Shown here piece by piece: positions 37,001-52,000 of a stretch of DNA of 64,000 bases. The DNA lies in contig OW285187.1 in assembly GCA_935421135.1 (NCBI GenBank), forward strand, positions 14,409,929 through 14,473,928, in the 5' to 3' direction. Source of the stretch: Bugulina stolonifera. Taxonomy: Eukaryota > Bryozoa > Gymnolaemata > Cheilostomatida > Bugulidae. The position numbers and the translations under genes were made by a program. The first letter of the stretch is position 1, and every line of letters begins with the position of its first letter. The notes under the pieces were generated by a model. That model was not told the origin of the DNA. It worked only from the letters and a program-made list of their open reading frames with translations, and ran no database searches.

Positions 37001-40000
37001 AACAAGGTTCTTCCATTGCTATCGTTTATCTTGAATATTCGACGTCTTAGACTGGTATCTTCAATCCTTTCTACAATCCATTCAAGGGTATCAATCCGAC
37101 CTTTAATAGCCAGAACATGTGATACGGGGTTTCCCGTATCGTCTTGCATTTCCAGCAAGGGGATTCTATCAGCTCTTTCGAACGATTCAAAAATGCATTT
37201 AAATATTTCATCATCGCGGAGGCATGCGGCTTTGTGTAATATTGTCAATCCTGTGGCATCTGTTATCTGAGCTAGTGATTGCCGTTGGTGTAAACTTACT
37301 GACTCTAAAAGATGCCTACAAATGTCTCTCCGGTTTGCCTGTCTGCCTGTCACCATGGCTACTCTATGTAGTGCAGTCCACCCTCTCTTGTTTTGTAACT
37401 CGAGAAGAGCAGACCGGTTTTCATATGGCAGATTTTCCATGATGACTCTACATAGATCTAGTCTGCCCGCAATAATCGCTTCATCCAATACTGTATTTCC
37501 AATATCATTTCGAATTTTCAACATCGAGAATCTGTCACATTCATTCAAGCATTTTATTATTCGTTTCAACGCACTTCTACTTTGTTTATCTACAGCTATA
37601 TGAGTTGGTAAATTTCCCAAGGAATCCTGGGTTGTCAAAACTTGTCTTCTTTTCTCGCCAAGATTTCTGAGAGCCTGTTTTAATCTTGCTTTATCAGAAC
37701 TGTTTAAAAAGATCGATCTATAAAGTTCCTCAGCCATTTATATACAGTAGGTGTCCGATTACGGATTGTAAAAGTATTTGCTCCACTGCTTTGATATTTT
37801 ATATTCTGTCCACTTGCTAGAGATGGTCGCTGTTAGTGATGTTTATGCTACTAGTCCAGTTGTTCAACTAGTATAAGTACTTGTTATCCTCGTACGTCCA
37901 TGTCACTGACTACATGCGCAGTGTCTGCTCTCCCAGCCCATGTTAGTAATGTCAAATATGCACTCCTGCTACAGAAGTCTTTTTCGTCCACTCACCTGTA
38001 ACTACTATGAGGAAGTAATACTTTGACTAGCTTAGCATGTTGATTTATTGAATGGCTCTGACTAGCTGAACATAATATTGAATGCTCAAGAGTTATTAAA
38101 CCGTGAAATGTGTAAAGCTAATGTGATTCTGCTATAATAATATATAGTTACAAGTTGTTACTCTATTTGTTACAGGCAAAAAGACCCTGGCTGTGTTAAC
38201 TCGTTTCAAAAATGCCCCTATTGTATTGTATTTAAACCCTACTTAAATGTATGTGGGTATTTTGTTTGCAATGAGGGTAGTTTGCTAGTGTACAACATCC
38301 AAATACGTCATAATTATGTAATTGGTAATATATACATGTACATTGTACAATGTACATTGTATATGCGTACTATATTACGATTATTACAGCTGTCTCCCAC
38401 ATAATATGTGGACTGAATACAAATATGGTATGCACCAGGCTGGACATGAAGGGGAACAACATCAGAGGCAAGTCTGTCGAGTGTCTGGGCCGGATGTTGA
38501 AACAGAACAAAGCCATCGAGAGGTAAAACCATAACCCATTAATATGCATACGTGTACACTGTATACCTTGACACATAGTCTCTGTACATATATACAGTAC
38601 ATAGTACACTGTATACATTGACACATAGTCTCTGTACATACATACAGTACATGGTACACTGTATACATTGACACATAGTCTCTGTACATACATACAGTAC
38701 ATAGTACACTGTATACATTGACACATAGTCTCTGTACATACATACAGTACATAGTACACTGTATACATTGACACACAGTCTCTGTACATACATACAGTAC
38801 ATAGTACACTGTATACATTGACACATAGTCTCTGTACATACATACAGTACATAGTACACTGTATACATTGACACATAGTCTCTGTACATACATACAGTAC
38901 ATAGTACACTGTATACATTGACACATAGTCTCTGTACATACATACAGTACATAGTACACTGTATACATTGACACATAGTCTCTGTACATACATACAGTAC
39001 ATAGTACACTGTATACATTGACACATAGTCTCTGTACATACATACAGTACATAGTACACTGTATACACTGACACATAGTCTCTGTACATACATACAGTAC
39101 ATAGTACACTGTATACATTGACACAGTCTCTGTACATACATACAGTACATAGTACACTGTATACATTGACACATAGTCTCTGTACATACATACAGTACAT
39201 GGTACACTGTATACATTGACACATAGTCTCTGTACATACATACAGTACATGGTACACTGTATACATTGACACACAGTCTCTGTACATACATACAGTACAT
39301 AGTACACTGTATACATTGACACAGTCTCTGTACATACATACAGTACATGGTACACTGTATACATTGACACATAGTCTCTGTACATACATACAGTACATAG
39401 TACACTGTATACATTGACACATAGTCTCTGTACATACATACAGTACATAGTACACTGTATACATTGACACATAGTCTCTGTACATACATACAGTACATAG
39501 TACACTGTATACATTGACACATAGTCTCTGTACATACATACAGTACATAGTACACTGTATACATTGACACACAGTCTCTGTACATACATACAGTACATAG
39601 TACACTGTATACATTGACACATAGTCTCTGTACATACATACAGTACATAGTACACTGTATACATTGACACATTCTCTGTACATACATACAGTACATAGTA
39701 CACTGTATACATTGACACATAGTCTCTGTACATACATACAGTACATAGTACACTGTATACATTGACACATAGTCTCTGTACATACATACAGTACATGGTA
39801 CACTGTATACATTGACACATAGTCTCTGTACATACATACATACAGTACATAGTACACTGTATACATTGACACATAGTCTCTGTACATACATACAGTACAT
39901 AGTACACTGTATACATTGACACAGTCTCTGTACATACATACAGTACACAGTACACTGTATACATTGACACATAGTCTCTGTACATACATACAGTACATAG

Positions 40001-43000
40001 TACACTGTATACATTGACACACAGTCTCTGTACATACATACAGTACATAGTACACTGTATACATTGACATATAGTCTCTGTACATACATACAGTACATGG
40101 TACACTGTATACATTGACACATTGTCTCTGTACATACATACAGTACATAGTACACTGTATACATTGACACATAGTCTCTGTACATACATACAGTACATAG
40201 TACACTGTATACATTGACATATAGTCTCTGTACATACATACAGTACATAGTACACTGTATACACTGACACACAGTCTCTGTACATACATACAGTACATAG
40301 TACACTGTATACATTGACACACAGTCTCTGTACATACATACAGTACATAGTACACTGTATACATTGACACACAGTCTTTGTACATACATACAGTACATAG
40401 TACACTGTATACATTGACACATAGTCTCTGTACATACATACAGTACATAGTACACTGTATACATTGACACACAGTCTCTGTACATACATACAGTACACAG
40501 TACACTGTATACATTGACATATAGTCTCTGTACATACATACAGTACATAGTACACTGTATACATTGACATAGTCTCTGTACATACATACAGTACATGGTA
40601 CACTGTATACATTGACACATAGTCTCTGTACATACATACAGTACATAGTACACTGTATACATTGACATAGTCTCTGTACATACATACAGTACATGGTACA
40701 CTGTATACACTGACATATAGTCTATGTACATACATACAGTACATGATACACTGTATACATTGACACATAGTCTCTGTACATACATACAGTACACAGTACA
40801 CTGTATACATTGACATATAGTCTCTGTACATACATACAGTACATAGTACACTGTATACATTGACACAGTCTCTGTACATACATACAGTACATAGTACACT
40901 GTATACATTGACACATAGTCTCTGTACATACATACAGTACATAGTACACTGTATACATTGACACACAGTCTCTGTACATACATACAGTACATGGTACACT
41001 GTATACATTGACACATAGTCTCTGTACATACATACAGTACACAGTACACTGTATACATTGACATATAGTCTCTGTACATACATACAGTACATAGTACACT
41101 GTATACATTGACATAGTCTCTGTACATACATACAGTACATGGTACACTGTATACACTGACATATAGTCTCTGTACATACATGCTGTTGTATTATACTGGT
41201 TATGGTTTATTGCATACATAACATGTCAGTCCTAAAACAGGTCTGAAGCTCAACTGAACATACAACATGCTGCTACATATGCTATGCTTGCTAGAGGATA
41301 ATCTTATAGCTATGTCAATAGCAGTAATCATACAACATCTCCCTATTTTTAAGATGAACTATCAGTTAATCTAACAATCATAAAAAGAGAAATAATAATT
41401 ACAATGTTTGTTAACATAAATATACATGAAAAAAATGCAAACTACACAAAAACAGATTAGTAAAATTTAGTGCAAACAAGTGTCATATTTCAAAGCTAGG
41501 TGTGAGGTTGACGCAAACTGTTTGCCAAAGATTAGATCAATTACGCGGTTTGACTACCCGACCTGACCGGAGCCGAAATGGGAGAGTTCACACAACGGCT
41601 GGAATTGTCAATTGGTTCTGGTCCTCCGCTACTACTTTCCATTGGCTCGGATTCTGGTACTACTGGGTTTGACTGTGAATCCCCATTTGGGCTAAATGAA
41701 GTTTCACTACTAACTAAGCTGGTGCGATTACGTCTCACAATACTACCATTGCTGTCTTTAACTGTATATGATCTAGGGTGACTTGGAACTGGTCCTACTA
41801 CTTTGCCATGACGGGCGAAAATACTCTTAAAACACCGAATGACAGATCGGCTGTTGAGTTCAACAGGCTTTGCTATTTCAATAAAACGAGAATAGTAATC
41901 TACAACTACCAAAAACCATTCATTGTTTAAGTAAAACATATCACTACCTACACGTTCCCAAGGACGTTGTGGAAACTCGCACCTCATCAAAGGTTCTTTC
42001 ACTACATTTGCGTATCTTTGGCAGACTTTGCAGTTTCGCACCATTTCAGCTATCATCTGACTCATCCTTGGCCACCACATGGCTTGTCGAGCACGCTCGC
42101 GACATTTTGTAATTCCTAAATGGCCTTTATGTACTCTGCGAATCATCTCTATTCTAGAGGACATTGGAATGACAATTCTCCCTTCGTACACCAAGAGTTC
42201 ATCTACTAATGACAATTTGGAACGGTTTTCATAAAATGGAAGTAGAACAGAGTCTTCTGCTGCTAAGTAGAATGGCCACTCTGATTTAACGAATGATCTA
42301 ACTCGTGCCAATACTTCATCTTCCAACTGTAACTGTTTCAGCTGGTTTAACCTTCTATCAGAAGCATTAGCTTTCAACATCTCTAGACTATAAACTTCCA
42401 CCTCCTCAACAAAAGTAACATCTTGAAGGCTAGGTTTTACATTAGATCTACTGAGAGCATCAGCTACTATGTTATCTTTCCCTGCAATGTGCTCTATGAC
42501 GTAACTGTATCTCATTAAGCGCATTCTAAACCTCTGAATTCGTATGGGAAGCTTATCTAATTCTATGTCATTTAGCAAGGGCACTAAAGGCTTATGGTCG
42601 GTTTGAACTACTACCTTAAGACCAATAATATAATCTTTAAACTTTTCTAATGCCCATACAATGCCGAGTGCCTCTTGTTCTATGGTTGCATAGCGTTTTT
42701 CTGTTTCAGTCAATGACCTAGAAGCAGCAGACACTACTCTGAAGATTCCTGAAGGTTGTCTTTGTAGCAACACTGCCCCTAGGCCGCTACGGCAAGCATC
42801 TGTTTGAATCATAGTTGGAAAAGTAGGGTTGTAGGCTCCTAATTCCACGGAGCGACAAAGTTCAGTTTTGATTTGATTAAAAGCACTCTCTTGAGAGGTG
42901 CCCCAATACCACTGCGTACCTTTACACAGCAAAGTTCTTAAGGGGTCGCTCAAGCTCCCTAATACCGGAGTAAACTTACTAAGCTGATTTGCCATGCCAA

Positions 43001-46000
43001 GAAAACTGCGTACATCAGTTATGTTTTGGGGGGTTGGAAAATCCTGGATACCTTGAACCGATTCTTTACTTGGCTTAATGCCATCACCAGATATGACATG
43101 GCCAAGAAATGTTATGCTTCTACATGAAAATTCACACTTGGACTCATTCAGCGTCATACCAGCATCTGAAATACGCCTTAATACCTCACAGACACGTCTA
43201 TCGTGCTCCTCTACAGACTGCCCCCAAATACATACGTCATCCATATGTACAACCACGCCTTCCAATCCACTCAGAACCTCTGATACAATCTTAGCATATA
43301 TCTCTGGACTGGATGATAAACCAAATGGGAGTCTATTGTATGCAAATCTACCAAAAGGTGTAAGGAATGTGGTAAGAAGTTTTGACTTGTCAGATAATGG
43401 TATTTGGTAAAATCCAGAGTTAGCATCCAACTTAGTAAATATTTTGCCATTGCCCAGTTTTGCTAAACTTGCTTCAACATGAGACATCGGATACACCTCT
43501 CTACGAACAACTTTATTTAATTGTGTATAATCGACACACACACGCACTCGGCCATTTGCTTTGGGAACAACCACCATAGGAGATACCCAATCAGTTGGTT
43601 GCTGTACTTCAAAGATAACACCTTCATCTACCATGGCTTGGAGCTCTGTTTTAACTTTGCTAAGCAAGGGATAGGCAACTGAACGCGGAGTATAGATGGC
43701 ATATGGAGGACTATTGTCTTGCTTGATCTGAATGTCAACCTCACGATGCATTTTCCCTAAGCCCTTAAAAAGTGCACTGAATTCTTGTTTAAAAAACTTA
43801 CTACTTTTGTCAACAATATTTATGTCCAATGAATCTGTTACACATAACTTTATAAGACCTAACCTGACACATGCTGTCCTACCTAAAAGGGCTTTAGTGC
43901 CATCAACTACATAAAACCTTTCAAAAATGCTATTTTTACCTACAATGATGTTGGACTCAAAATAGCCATGTACAGTAAGTTGGGTACCACTAGCTTGACA
44001 TAAATGTTTATCAGTTGGATATAAAGACATCTTATTACAAAAGCTCTTAGGAATAACCGACACATCTGCTCCAGAGTCCAGTTTGAAATAAATGGGTGTG
44101 TTGAGCTTACTGACACGTACCTTTTTTACCCAAGGTTCTATCTGTTCTTTGGTATCATTGACTACTCCCATAAAGTTGTGTAAGGAGTCACATTCACTGT
44201 TTTCTGCATCTGTCACTTCCTGTATGATTTTGGAGTTGCAGCACCGTGCATAGTGTCCCGGTTTATGACATTTGTTGCATCTGCTGTCTATAGCTGGGCA
44301 CTTGCCCTTAGTATGTTTTCTGTATCCGCAGCGTTTGCATGGATGGCCTGGAGAAGTAGCTTCTCTAGGTTTAGTTACCTCTGTTACCTTATCAGTATCT
44401 GAAACTGGAATTGATGAAGACAGTTTATTGTCATTTAGCTCTTTGATGTTGTTGTCAACTTGTTCAAATTGCCTGGCCATGTTTACAGCAACTGCTTCAG
44501 TTAGCTTCTCAACATCCATTTTCTGCATTTCTCTACTGCATGCAATGTGTCTTATGCCAACCACTATTCGATCTCGCATTTGCTCACTTCGGTTAGCAAA
44601 CTCACATCGGTCAGCTGAATCATTTAAGATGCGTATGTACTGCTCGACTGTCTCTCCAGCTTGTTGGTCACGTCGAAAAAACTTTGCACGCTCATATATT
44701 ATATACTTCCTAGGTGAAAAGTATTTGCCAAATGCTTCTCTGACCTTCTGGTAGTCTTTACGATCGGATAAGTCTAGCCTACTAAATATGCTTTCACTCC
44801 TGCTTCCCATACAGTACAAGAAACTATCTATTTGTAATTGTGCATCTTCATCACATATTTTAGAAATATTTCTATACCTGTCCCAACGTCCAATCCACTC
44901 CGTCCATCTTTCAGGTTGGAAATCAAATTCCTGCGGTGGATTAAACTTCTGAGCCATGTTATACAGTTATTGTTGTTTCTAGTTAGTACTGGCTACCATG
45001 TTGTATTATACTGGTTATGGTTTATTGCATACATAACATGTCAGTCCTAAAACAGGTCTGAAGCTCAACTGAACATACAACATGCTGCTACATATGCTAT
45101 GCTTGCTAGAGGATAATCTTATAGCTATGTCAATAGCAGTAATCATACAACACATACAGTACATGATACACTGTATACATTGACACATAGTCTCTGTACA
45201 TACATACAGTACATAGTACACTGTATACATTGACACATGGTCTCTGTACATACATACAGTACATGGTACACTGTATACATTGACACATAGTCTCTGTACA
45301 TACATACAGTACATAGTACACTGTATACATTGACACATAGTCTCTGTACATACATACAGTACATGGTACACTGTATACATTGACACAGTCTCTGTACATA
45401 CATACAGTACATAGTACACTGTATACCTTGACACAGTCTCTGTACATACATACAGTACATAGTACACTGTATACATTGACACATAGTCTCTGTACATACA
45501 TACAGTACATAGTACACTGTATACATTGACACATAGTCTCTGTACATACATACAGTACATAGTACACTGTATACATTGACACATAGTCTCTGTACATACA
45601 TACAGTACATAGTACACTGTATACATTGACACATAGTCTCTGTACATACATACAGCCGACTCCCATTTTTAAGTTGAGCTCAAGCTAAACCTTTAAACCA
45701 ATGAGCTCACCAAACTATCAACTTTGGTGAAAAAATTTGAGAGTCCTTGGCCAAAGCAGGAAAAGTTATGTTCTCTATGGTTCATTGGTTGACCTCCCTT
45801 ACCCCAAACAAGGAACTAACGCTAACCTTAGTCGAACCGTAGGATAACTTCACAATGTCAACTAATAGCAAATAATATAAGATTATCTAATATCATTGTA
45901 TCTAATAATACGATATTGTTACAACTTAACTAACCATTAGTGTGGTTGTCTTCCAGGACAGGAACCTGCAGTATATAATTTGTATTAACCAAATGCAAAA

Positions 46001-49000
46001 ATGTAGCAGGCTGAGATAAGCTTCTGTTGTATTGACATGCCCTCCTGTTTTTAGCCTGATATTGGAATGGAACAATGTGGGGATGCTAGATGACCCTTTT
46101 ATGATGTTATGTGAGGGGGTTGGCAATAACACTTCACTCACTTTTCTGGACCTCCGCAATAATCAGATCTCTCACCACGGGGCGTCAGAGCTAGCCACCG
46201 CACTGAAGCGCAATACTACATTGAGGAGACTTGGTGAGTTTTTTATATTCTCTTGAACTGCATGATTGTAGTTATATAGGCTACGTATTGTATATAAGTA
46301 TATACAACATATAGACGTATACTCGTGTGTTGTATGTAGTATAGTATGTATGTGTATGTACATGTATATACACATACATACTAGACATATAAATACATGT
46401 GCATACACATAGGTATATATACAGTATTGCCAAGGTGTACTCCTAGGGCTTTCTCTGAGCTGCACTGGTGAGGGGCCAATCACTAAAACAGTATGCTGCA
46501 TGTAGATTGAGCAGTGTGCATATAGAGATATGTATTATACATGTACATGTATATAAATGTCTACGTTGATGTTTTTCTGCTATGTAGAGGGGATGTGCAA
46601 GTATGGGCTATATTGTTATAATTACGCACAGCCTACTAGATGAACTTACAATGTATTAATACTTTTAGGTACTTCATACAACCACGTATTAAATTTGATT
46701 AGAAATTATGTACATTCAAACAATCTTCTATTGGCTCTGTCTTTTATCATATTCTCACGTTGTAGCATTTAGCACCAGTGTATGAAATTGCCAATACTTT
46801 GTTTCTGTACCAGGCCAGAAGTTGGTCTACACCTTTGGTTCCTAATGGGGGGGGATTCTCTTCCCCTCAAGGGGAAGGGAGTTTGTATTTTTCTCAAAAT
46901 TGAGCAAAACTTGAAGGATACTGGTATAGGCTAAACTTTTTAATCTATTTTTTGTGATCACTGTAGGACTAGTCACCTTTCCATCAAATATCATGTTGGG
47001 AAATCCAAATTTGTTTTACAATATTGCTAATAATTATGTTTTCTATAGTATTAGCGTGTACCTGTTCTAAGATGTCACAAGTTTGATGTATGGCTTATTA
47101 GTTGTTATAATGTAAACTTATGTCACAAAGCCATTGCCATCATCTGACAACACTGTGTCAAGGGGAACCTACAACAAATAGAAAATTTTATTCTAGTAAA
47201 AGTAATGCCATATTGTTACATTACCAACTTTATGTACCTGTGTGGTTTGTATCAGTGTGTCTAGGTGTAATAATTCACAGGATGAGGACTCCATTATTAT
47301 CTTTCTCAAGGTACCTGTTTAGTAATCCTCATATTACGATTTGGATGTTCCATGAATTACTCAGGAAGTACTGACACTATAGTACTGACACTATAGTACT
47401 GACACTATAGTACTGACACTATAGTACTGACACTATAGTACTGGCACCGCGCTACTGATACTATACTACTCACACTATATTACTTGCACTATACTACTGA
47501 CACTATACTACTCACACTATAGTACTGACACTATAGTACTGACACTATAGTACTGACACCGCGCTACTGATACTATACTACTCACACTATATTACTGATA
47601 CTATGCTACTCACACTATATTACTTGTACTATACTACTTACACTTGTAGACCTGAGATGGAACAACATTGGCTTGGTTGGTGGAAGAGCTTTACTGGAGG
47701 CTTTCAAGTTTAATAAAACCTTGAATAACATTGAGCTGAATGGTAACGATATCCCTGCAGAGTTACAGAAATCAATCGGTTAGTGCATATCTGAATGCAT
47801 GTCAGCATTAACTTTGTGATTGACTATGTGGTGGACAGTGAGTGTTTCAGGGAAAAAGATGCAGTAACATTATGCCTTGAAACACATAAACGCACCCATA
47901 TTTTGCAGTAAATATTGGTTTTTAAACATGGTCAGTGTACGTATTACATCTAACTTCACAGTGCACATATTAAACACTGTTCTTCTTCTGACTGAGATAT
48001 TGACCAATGGCGTTTATGTTGTTCATATTCTCATATATGTTATCTATTAGTCACAGGGTAACAAAACCATATAAATGTTTGCGCATGTAAAATGTACACA
48101 TATTAATGGTGAAGCAGAGGTGTCTCATTGTGCATGTAGTTGTATTTGTGCATCCTATATACATGTACCTACATGTAACATCTATCTGTACATACATGTA
48201 ACATCTATCTGTACATACATGTAACATCTATCTGTACCTACATGTAACATTTATCTGTACATACATGTAACATTTATCTGTACATACATGTAACATCTAT
48301 CTGTACATACATGTAACATCTATCTGTACATACATGTAACATCTATCTGTACATACATGTAACATCTATCTGTACCTACATGTAACATCTATCTGTACAT
48401 ACATGTAACATCTATCTGTACATACATGTAACATCTATCTGTACCTACATGTAACATTTATCTGTACATACATGTAACATTTATCTGTACATACATGTAA
48501 CATCTATCTGTACATACATGTAACATCTATCTGTACATACATGTAACATCTATCTGTACATACATGTAACATCTATCTGTACATACATGTAACATTTATC
48601 TGTACCTACATGTAACATTTATCTGTACATACATGTAACATCTATCTGTACATACATGTAACATCTATCTGTACATACATTGTAGTGCATCATTCTGCTA
48701 TGTCTATTGTATAATAGAGAATGCTGCCCGTAATAATGAGGAGATTCACAAACTCTCTGATGAGTACAAGTTTAGAACCCAAACACTTGCCAAGGAGCTC
48801 AACAAAACCAAGAAGGACTGCGCTCTACAGGTATTAATTTGGAGTTTTCCCCTCCTCTGACTGTGAGCCCTGTACCCAACTGCCATTACATGTACATGTA
48901 TAGCATACAGTAGTAAATATAGATGTACTATGTTATACATGTGGAGTTATGATGATGTATTATATGTATACTGTATATGACTATAGTATGATGTATTATA

Positions 49001-52000
49001 ATATGTATATTGTAACTATATGACTGTTAGTAGTATGATTATGTATTATATGTATACTGTATGTGACTGTAGTATGATGATGTATGTATACTATTATATG
49101 ACTGTAGTATGATGATATGCTCACCAAACTTGATGAAAAGGATGAGCGATTGAGGAAAACTAACAGGTAGGAAGGTTGTATTGTATCACTGGCTAACCAC
49201 TTACTCCAACTGCATGGACACTGAACAGAAGTTGTCATCTCGTTTATAAACCAAACAACCAACAGATACACATGTATGTAATGAGTGTATTGTTATTATT
49301 ATAACACTTACACGTATAGTATTTTTATGTTTGTATAATGGTGTGCATTACAGTCATGTATATCTTTCAGGTTTGCTACTCAGAAAGTAGAACACTTTCA
49401 AGAACTGCTGGATGAGAGGAAGTCAGCGTTCAACACTGTCACATCAAGGTAAGTGTAAACTGCAGTGTGTGTATTGTTTATTATACATCTATGATGTGGT
49501 GCATGTACATACACATGTATATGGTATATCACATGCTGTATGCGGTATGTATGTCATACTATCTGCATTGAGCTTCATACATCTATCAACGAGGTACTCT
49601 GACGCTGTAAGGCACTCAGCATAGAAGTGTAAACATCTAAATTGGATTCATTCTCAAGCATTGCCCCTCCCCCCCCCCCCCCAGCCTGGTGTACACTATC
49701 TACTATGTATATATAATATATGTATTATGTACCGTGTATACTAGTATATGTACTGTGTACACGATGTGCTGTGTATACTATGTGCCGTGTATACACAGTA
49801 CACAGTACATAGTATACATACTATGTACTGTGTATACTATGTGCTGTGTATACTGTGTACTGTGTATGCTATGTGCTGTGTATACTATGTGCAGTGTTCA
49901 CTGTGTACTGTGTATGCTATGTGCTGTGTATACTATGTGCTGTGTATGCTATGTGCTGTGTACACTGTATACTGTGTATACTATGTGCTGTGTATAATGT
50001 GTACTGTGTATGCTATGTGCTGTGTACACTGTGTACTGTGTATACTATGTGCTGTGTATACTATGTGCTGTGTATGCTATGTGCAGTGTACACAATGTAC
50101 TGTGTATACTATGTGCCGTGCACACTATGTATAATATGTGCAGTGTACACTGTGTACTGTGCTATAGATTGACTAGAGTAGAGTCTGAGCTGATGCTGGC
50201 TGAACAAAAGGCTAAGGATCTACAGATATTACTGGATAAAGAGAGGTCTGATAAGGAGGCAATTACTGCCAGTTACAGGACAGAGCTGAGAGACACCCAA
50301 CAGGTGCATCAGTCGTAAAGCTGTAAGATAGGCAATGTCTATTACTGCTAGGAGTAATGTCTCACATATATTGGATAGTTATGGAATGTAAATAGAGTGC
50401 TACATATATGTACATGTATCTGTACCTGAATAACTGCATGTCAATTATATACATGTACACCTATACACATGTGTATGTCTTTTATTACAGCAACACGCGG
50501 CACTGGAGAACAAACTATCAGCTGAACTTGCTGATATTACAGAGAAACACAATGACTGCACAGTTGAGGTAAGTATGTGGGTTATACTGTGCTGTAGTAC
50601 CAATATTCTGCCTACATGATCTGTTGGTCTTGCTATTGGTGTATATACACTGACTCACACAGGTTATTGAATTGAGGAAGAATTCAGAGAGTCAGAACAA
50701 GCAGGTTCATGACCTGAGGGAGGAGATTGCTAATCTGCAGGCTGATGCTAGAGCTGCTGCCTCTACACACCAGGGTATGCCTACATGTATCTATAGTAAC
50801 CACCTGCTACTACTTGTCCCCACGCCAGGGTATGCATGCATATACATGTATCTATAGTAATCACCTGCTACTACTTGTCCCTACGCCAGGGTATGCATGC
50901 ATATACATGTATCTATAGTAATCACCTGCTACTACTTGTCCCCACGCCAGGGTATGCATACGTGTACATGTATCTATAGTAACCACCTGCTATTACTTGT
51001 CACCACGCCAGAGTGTGGTAACTGCCTACCATAGAATTAACTTCTCCCTAAAGTCAGTACCTAGCGCTATGTTGCTATACTAGCATCAATCCTTCATGTC
51101 ATGTAGCATTATAAGACCACTAATTCGACCTAAATTTGGTCAAAAAACTTAGACGCATCTGTCGAACATGCCGGCCCATGCCAAACCCCAATACCTTGTG
51201 TTCTTCTGTTGAGCTAGGAATGGTTTGCTTCAACCAAGCAAAGTCTTAGCCACTGTCTTGCCGGTCTTATTGGTGACCTTGACTGGTCCAAGAGGTCGTG
51301 AAGACACTATTGGACACAACAAAGTTGGTGACTGCCTATATGTACACACTGCGTGCAGTATATACATAATTATTATGATAATATCCTACCAATTAGATTG
51401 TGTGTTTATAGAGAGACTGAAGAAAGAGCAGCTGAAACACAGTCAGTCTATTAGAGAGCTCACTCTCCAGAAGGATAAAGAAGTAAGTTACATCTCCATG
51501 TGCATGTACATTATATAATGTCCTACATTTACATCATGTATATTGTATAGTATCCATCATCCATCATAGTATTGTTTTAGTTCATTGTTGAAAGTTGTCT
51601 ACTCTTGTCATGAAAGATGAAACAACTCCCCATAGAATGTACTTGGCACATCTATTTTGTACTAACACTCTACAATCTCGTACACAATTAAATGGTCTGT
51701 AATAGTGTACGTTATAACACTGTTTGGTTATGCTAACATGTTCATCTGTGAGTAGGTGGAGTCGTTCACATTTTTGGTATTAATCACAAGACTAGCTAAA
51801 AATCTAGTGTCAAATTTTAATATTTATTATTTTAATTAAACTCAATGTTACAGTTAAATAGTAATCACACATTAACTGAGGTGAATTGTAGCTGTGTACT
51901 ACTAAGTGGTGCTAAGTGACACTCCTCTCTTCTCTGTTCATATAGTGTATTCAATGGCTCCTCTTAGCACAGCTCTCCTGTCCATCTCTCTGCACCAAAT

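Larger units (their letters stand above)
41184..45152 (-). mobile_element. Ty3/gypsy-type LTR retrotransposon, full length, inserted in the 50-bp minisatellite
   Basis: The two 154-bp LTRs lie at 41184-41337 and 44999-45152 and look identical by eye. They start TGTTG and end CAACA. The flanking 5-bp duplications are CATGC (41179-41183) and CATAC (45153-45157), one mismatch apart. Removing the element restores the minisatellite register exactly. The element is 3,969 bp and reads on the minus strand, with a primer-binding-site candidate beside the 5' LTR, one Gag-Pol frame and a purine-rich tract beside the 3' LTR. Identical LTRs imply a recent insertion. Confidence 0.95.

Noticed and set aside
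38370..41219. Minus-strand open frames of 774, 892 and 880 residues ([14 protein letters not shown])
   Set aside because: They are translations of the 50-bp minisatellite, whose minus strand lacks stop codons in every frame. All three registers are open equally, there is no coding signature, and 50 is not a multiple of three.
38553..45655. CRISPR-like array
   Set aside because: Units are contiguous tandem copies with no unique spacers, and the genome is eukaryotic.
45015..45666. Similar minus-strand frames right of the retrotransposon
   Set aside because: Same 50-bp array, split by the insertion.
49689..50318. Cys/Val/Tyr-rich plus-strand frames
   Set aside because: Translations of the intron 8 minisatellite of LRRC45; only 50168-50303 is a true exon, in one of these frames.
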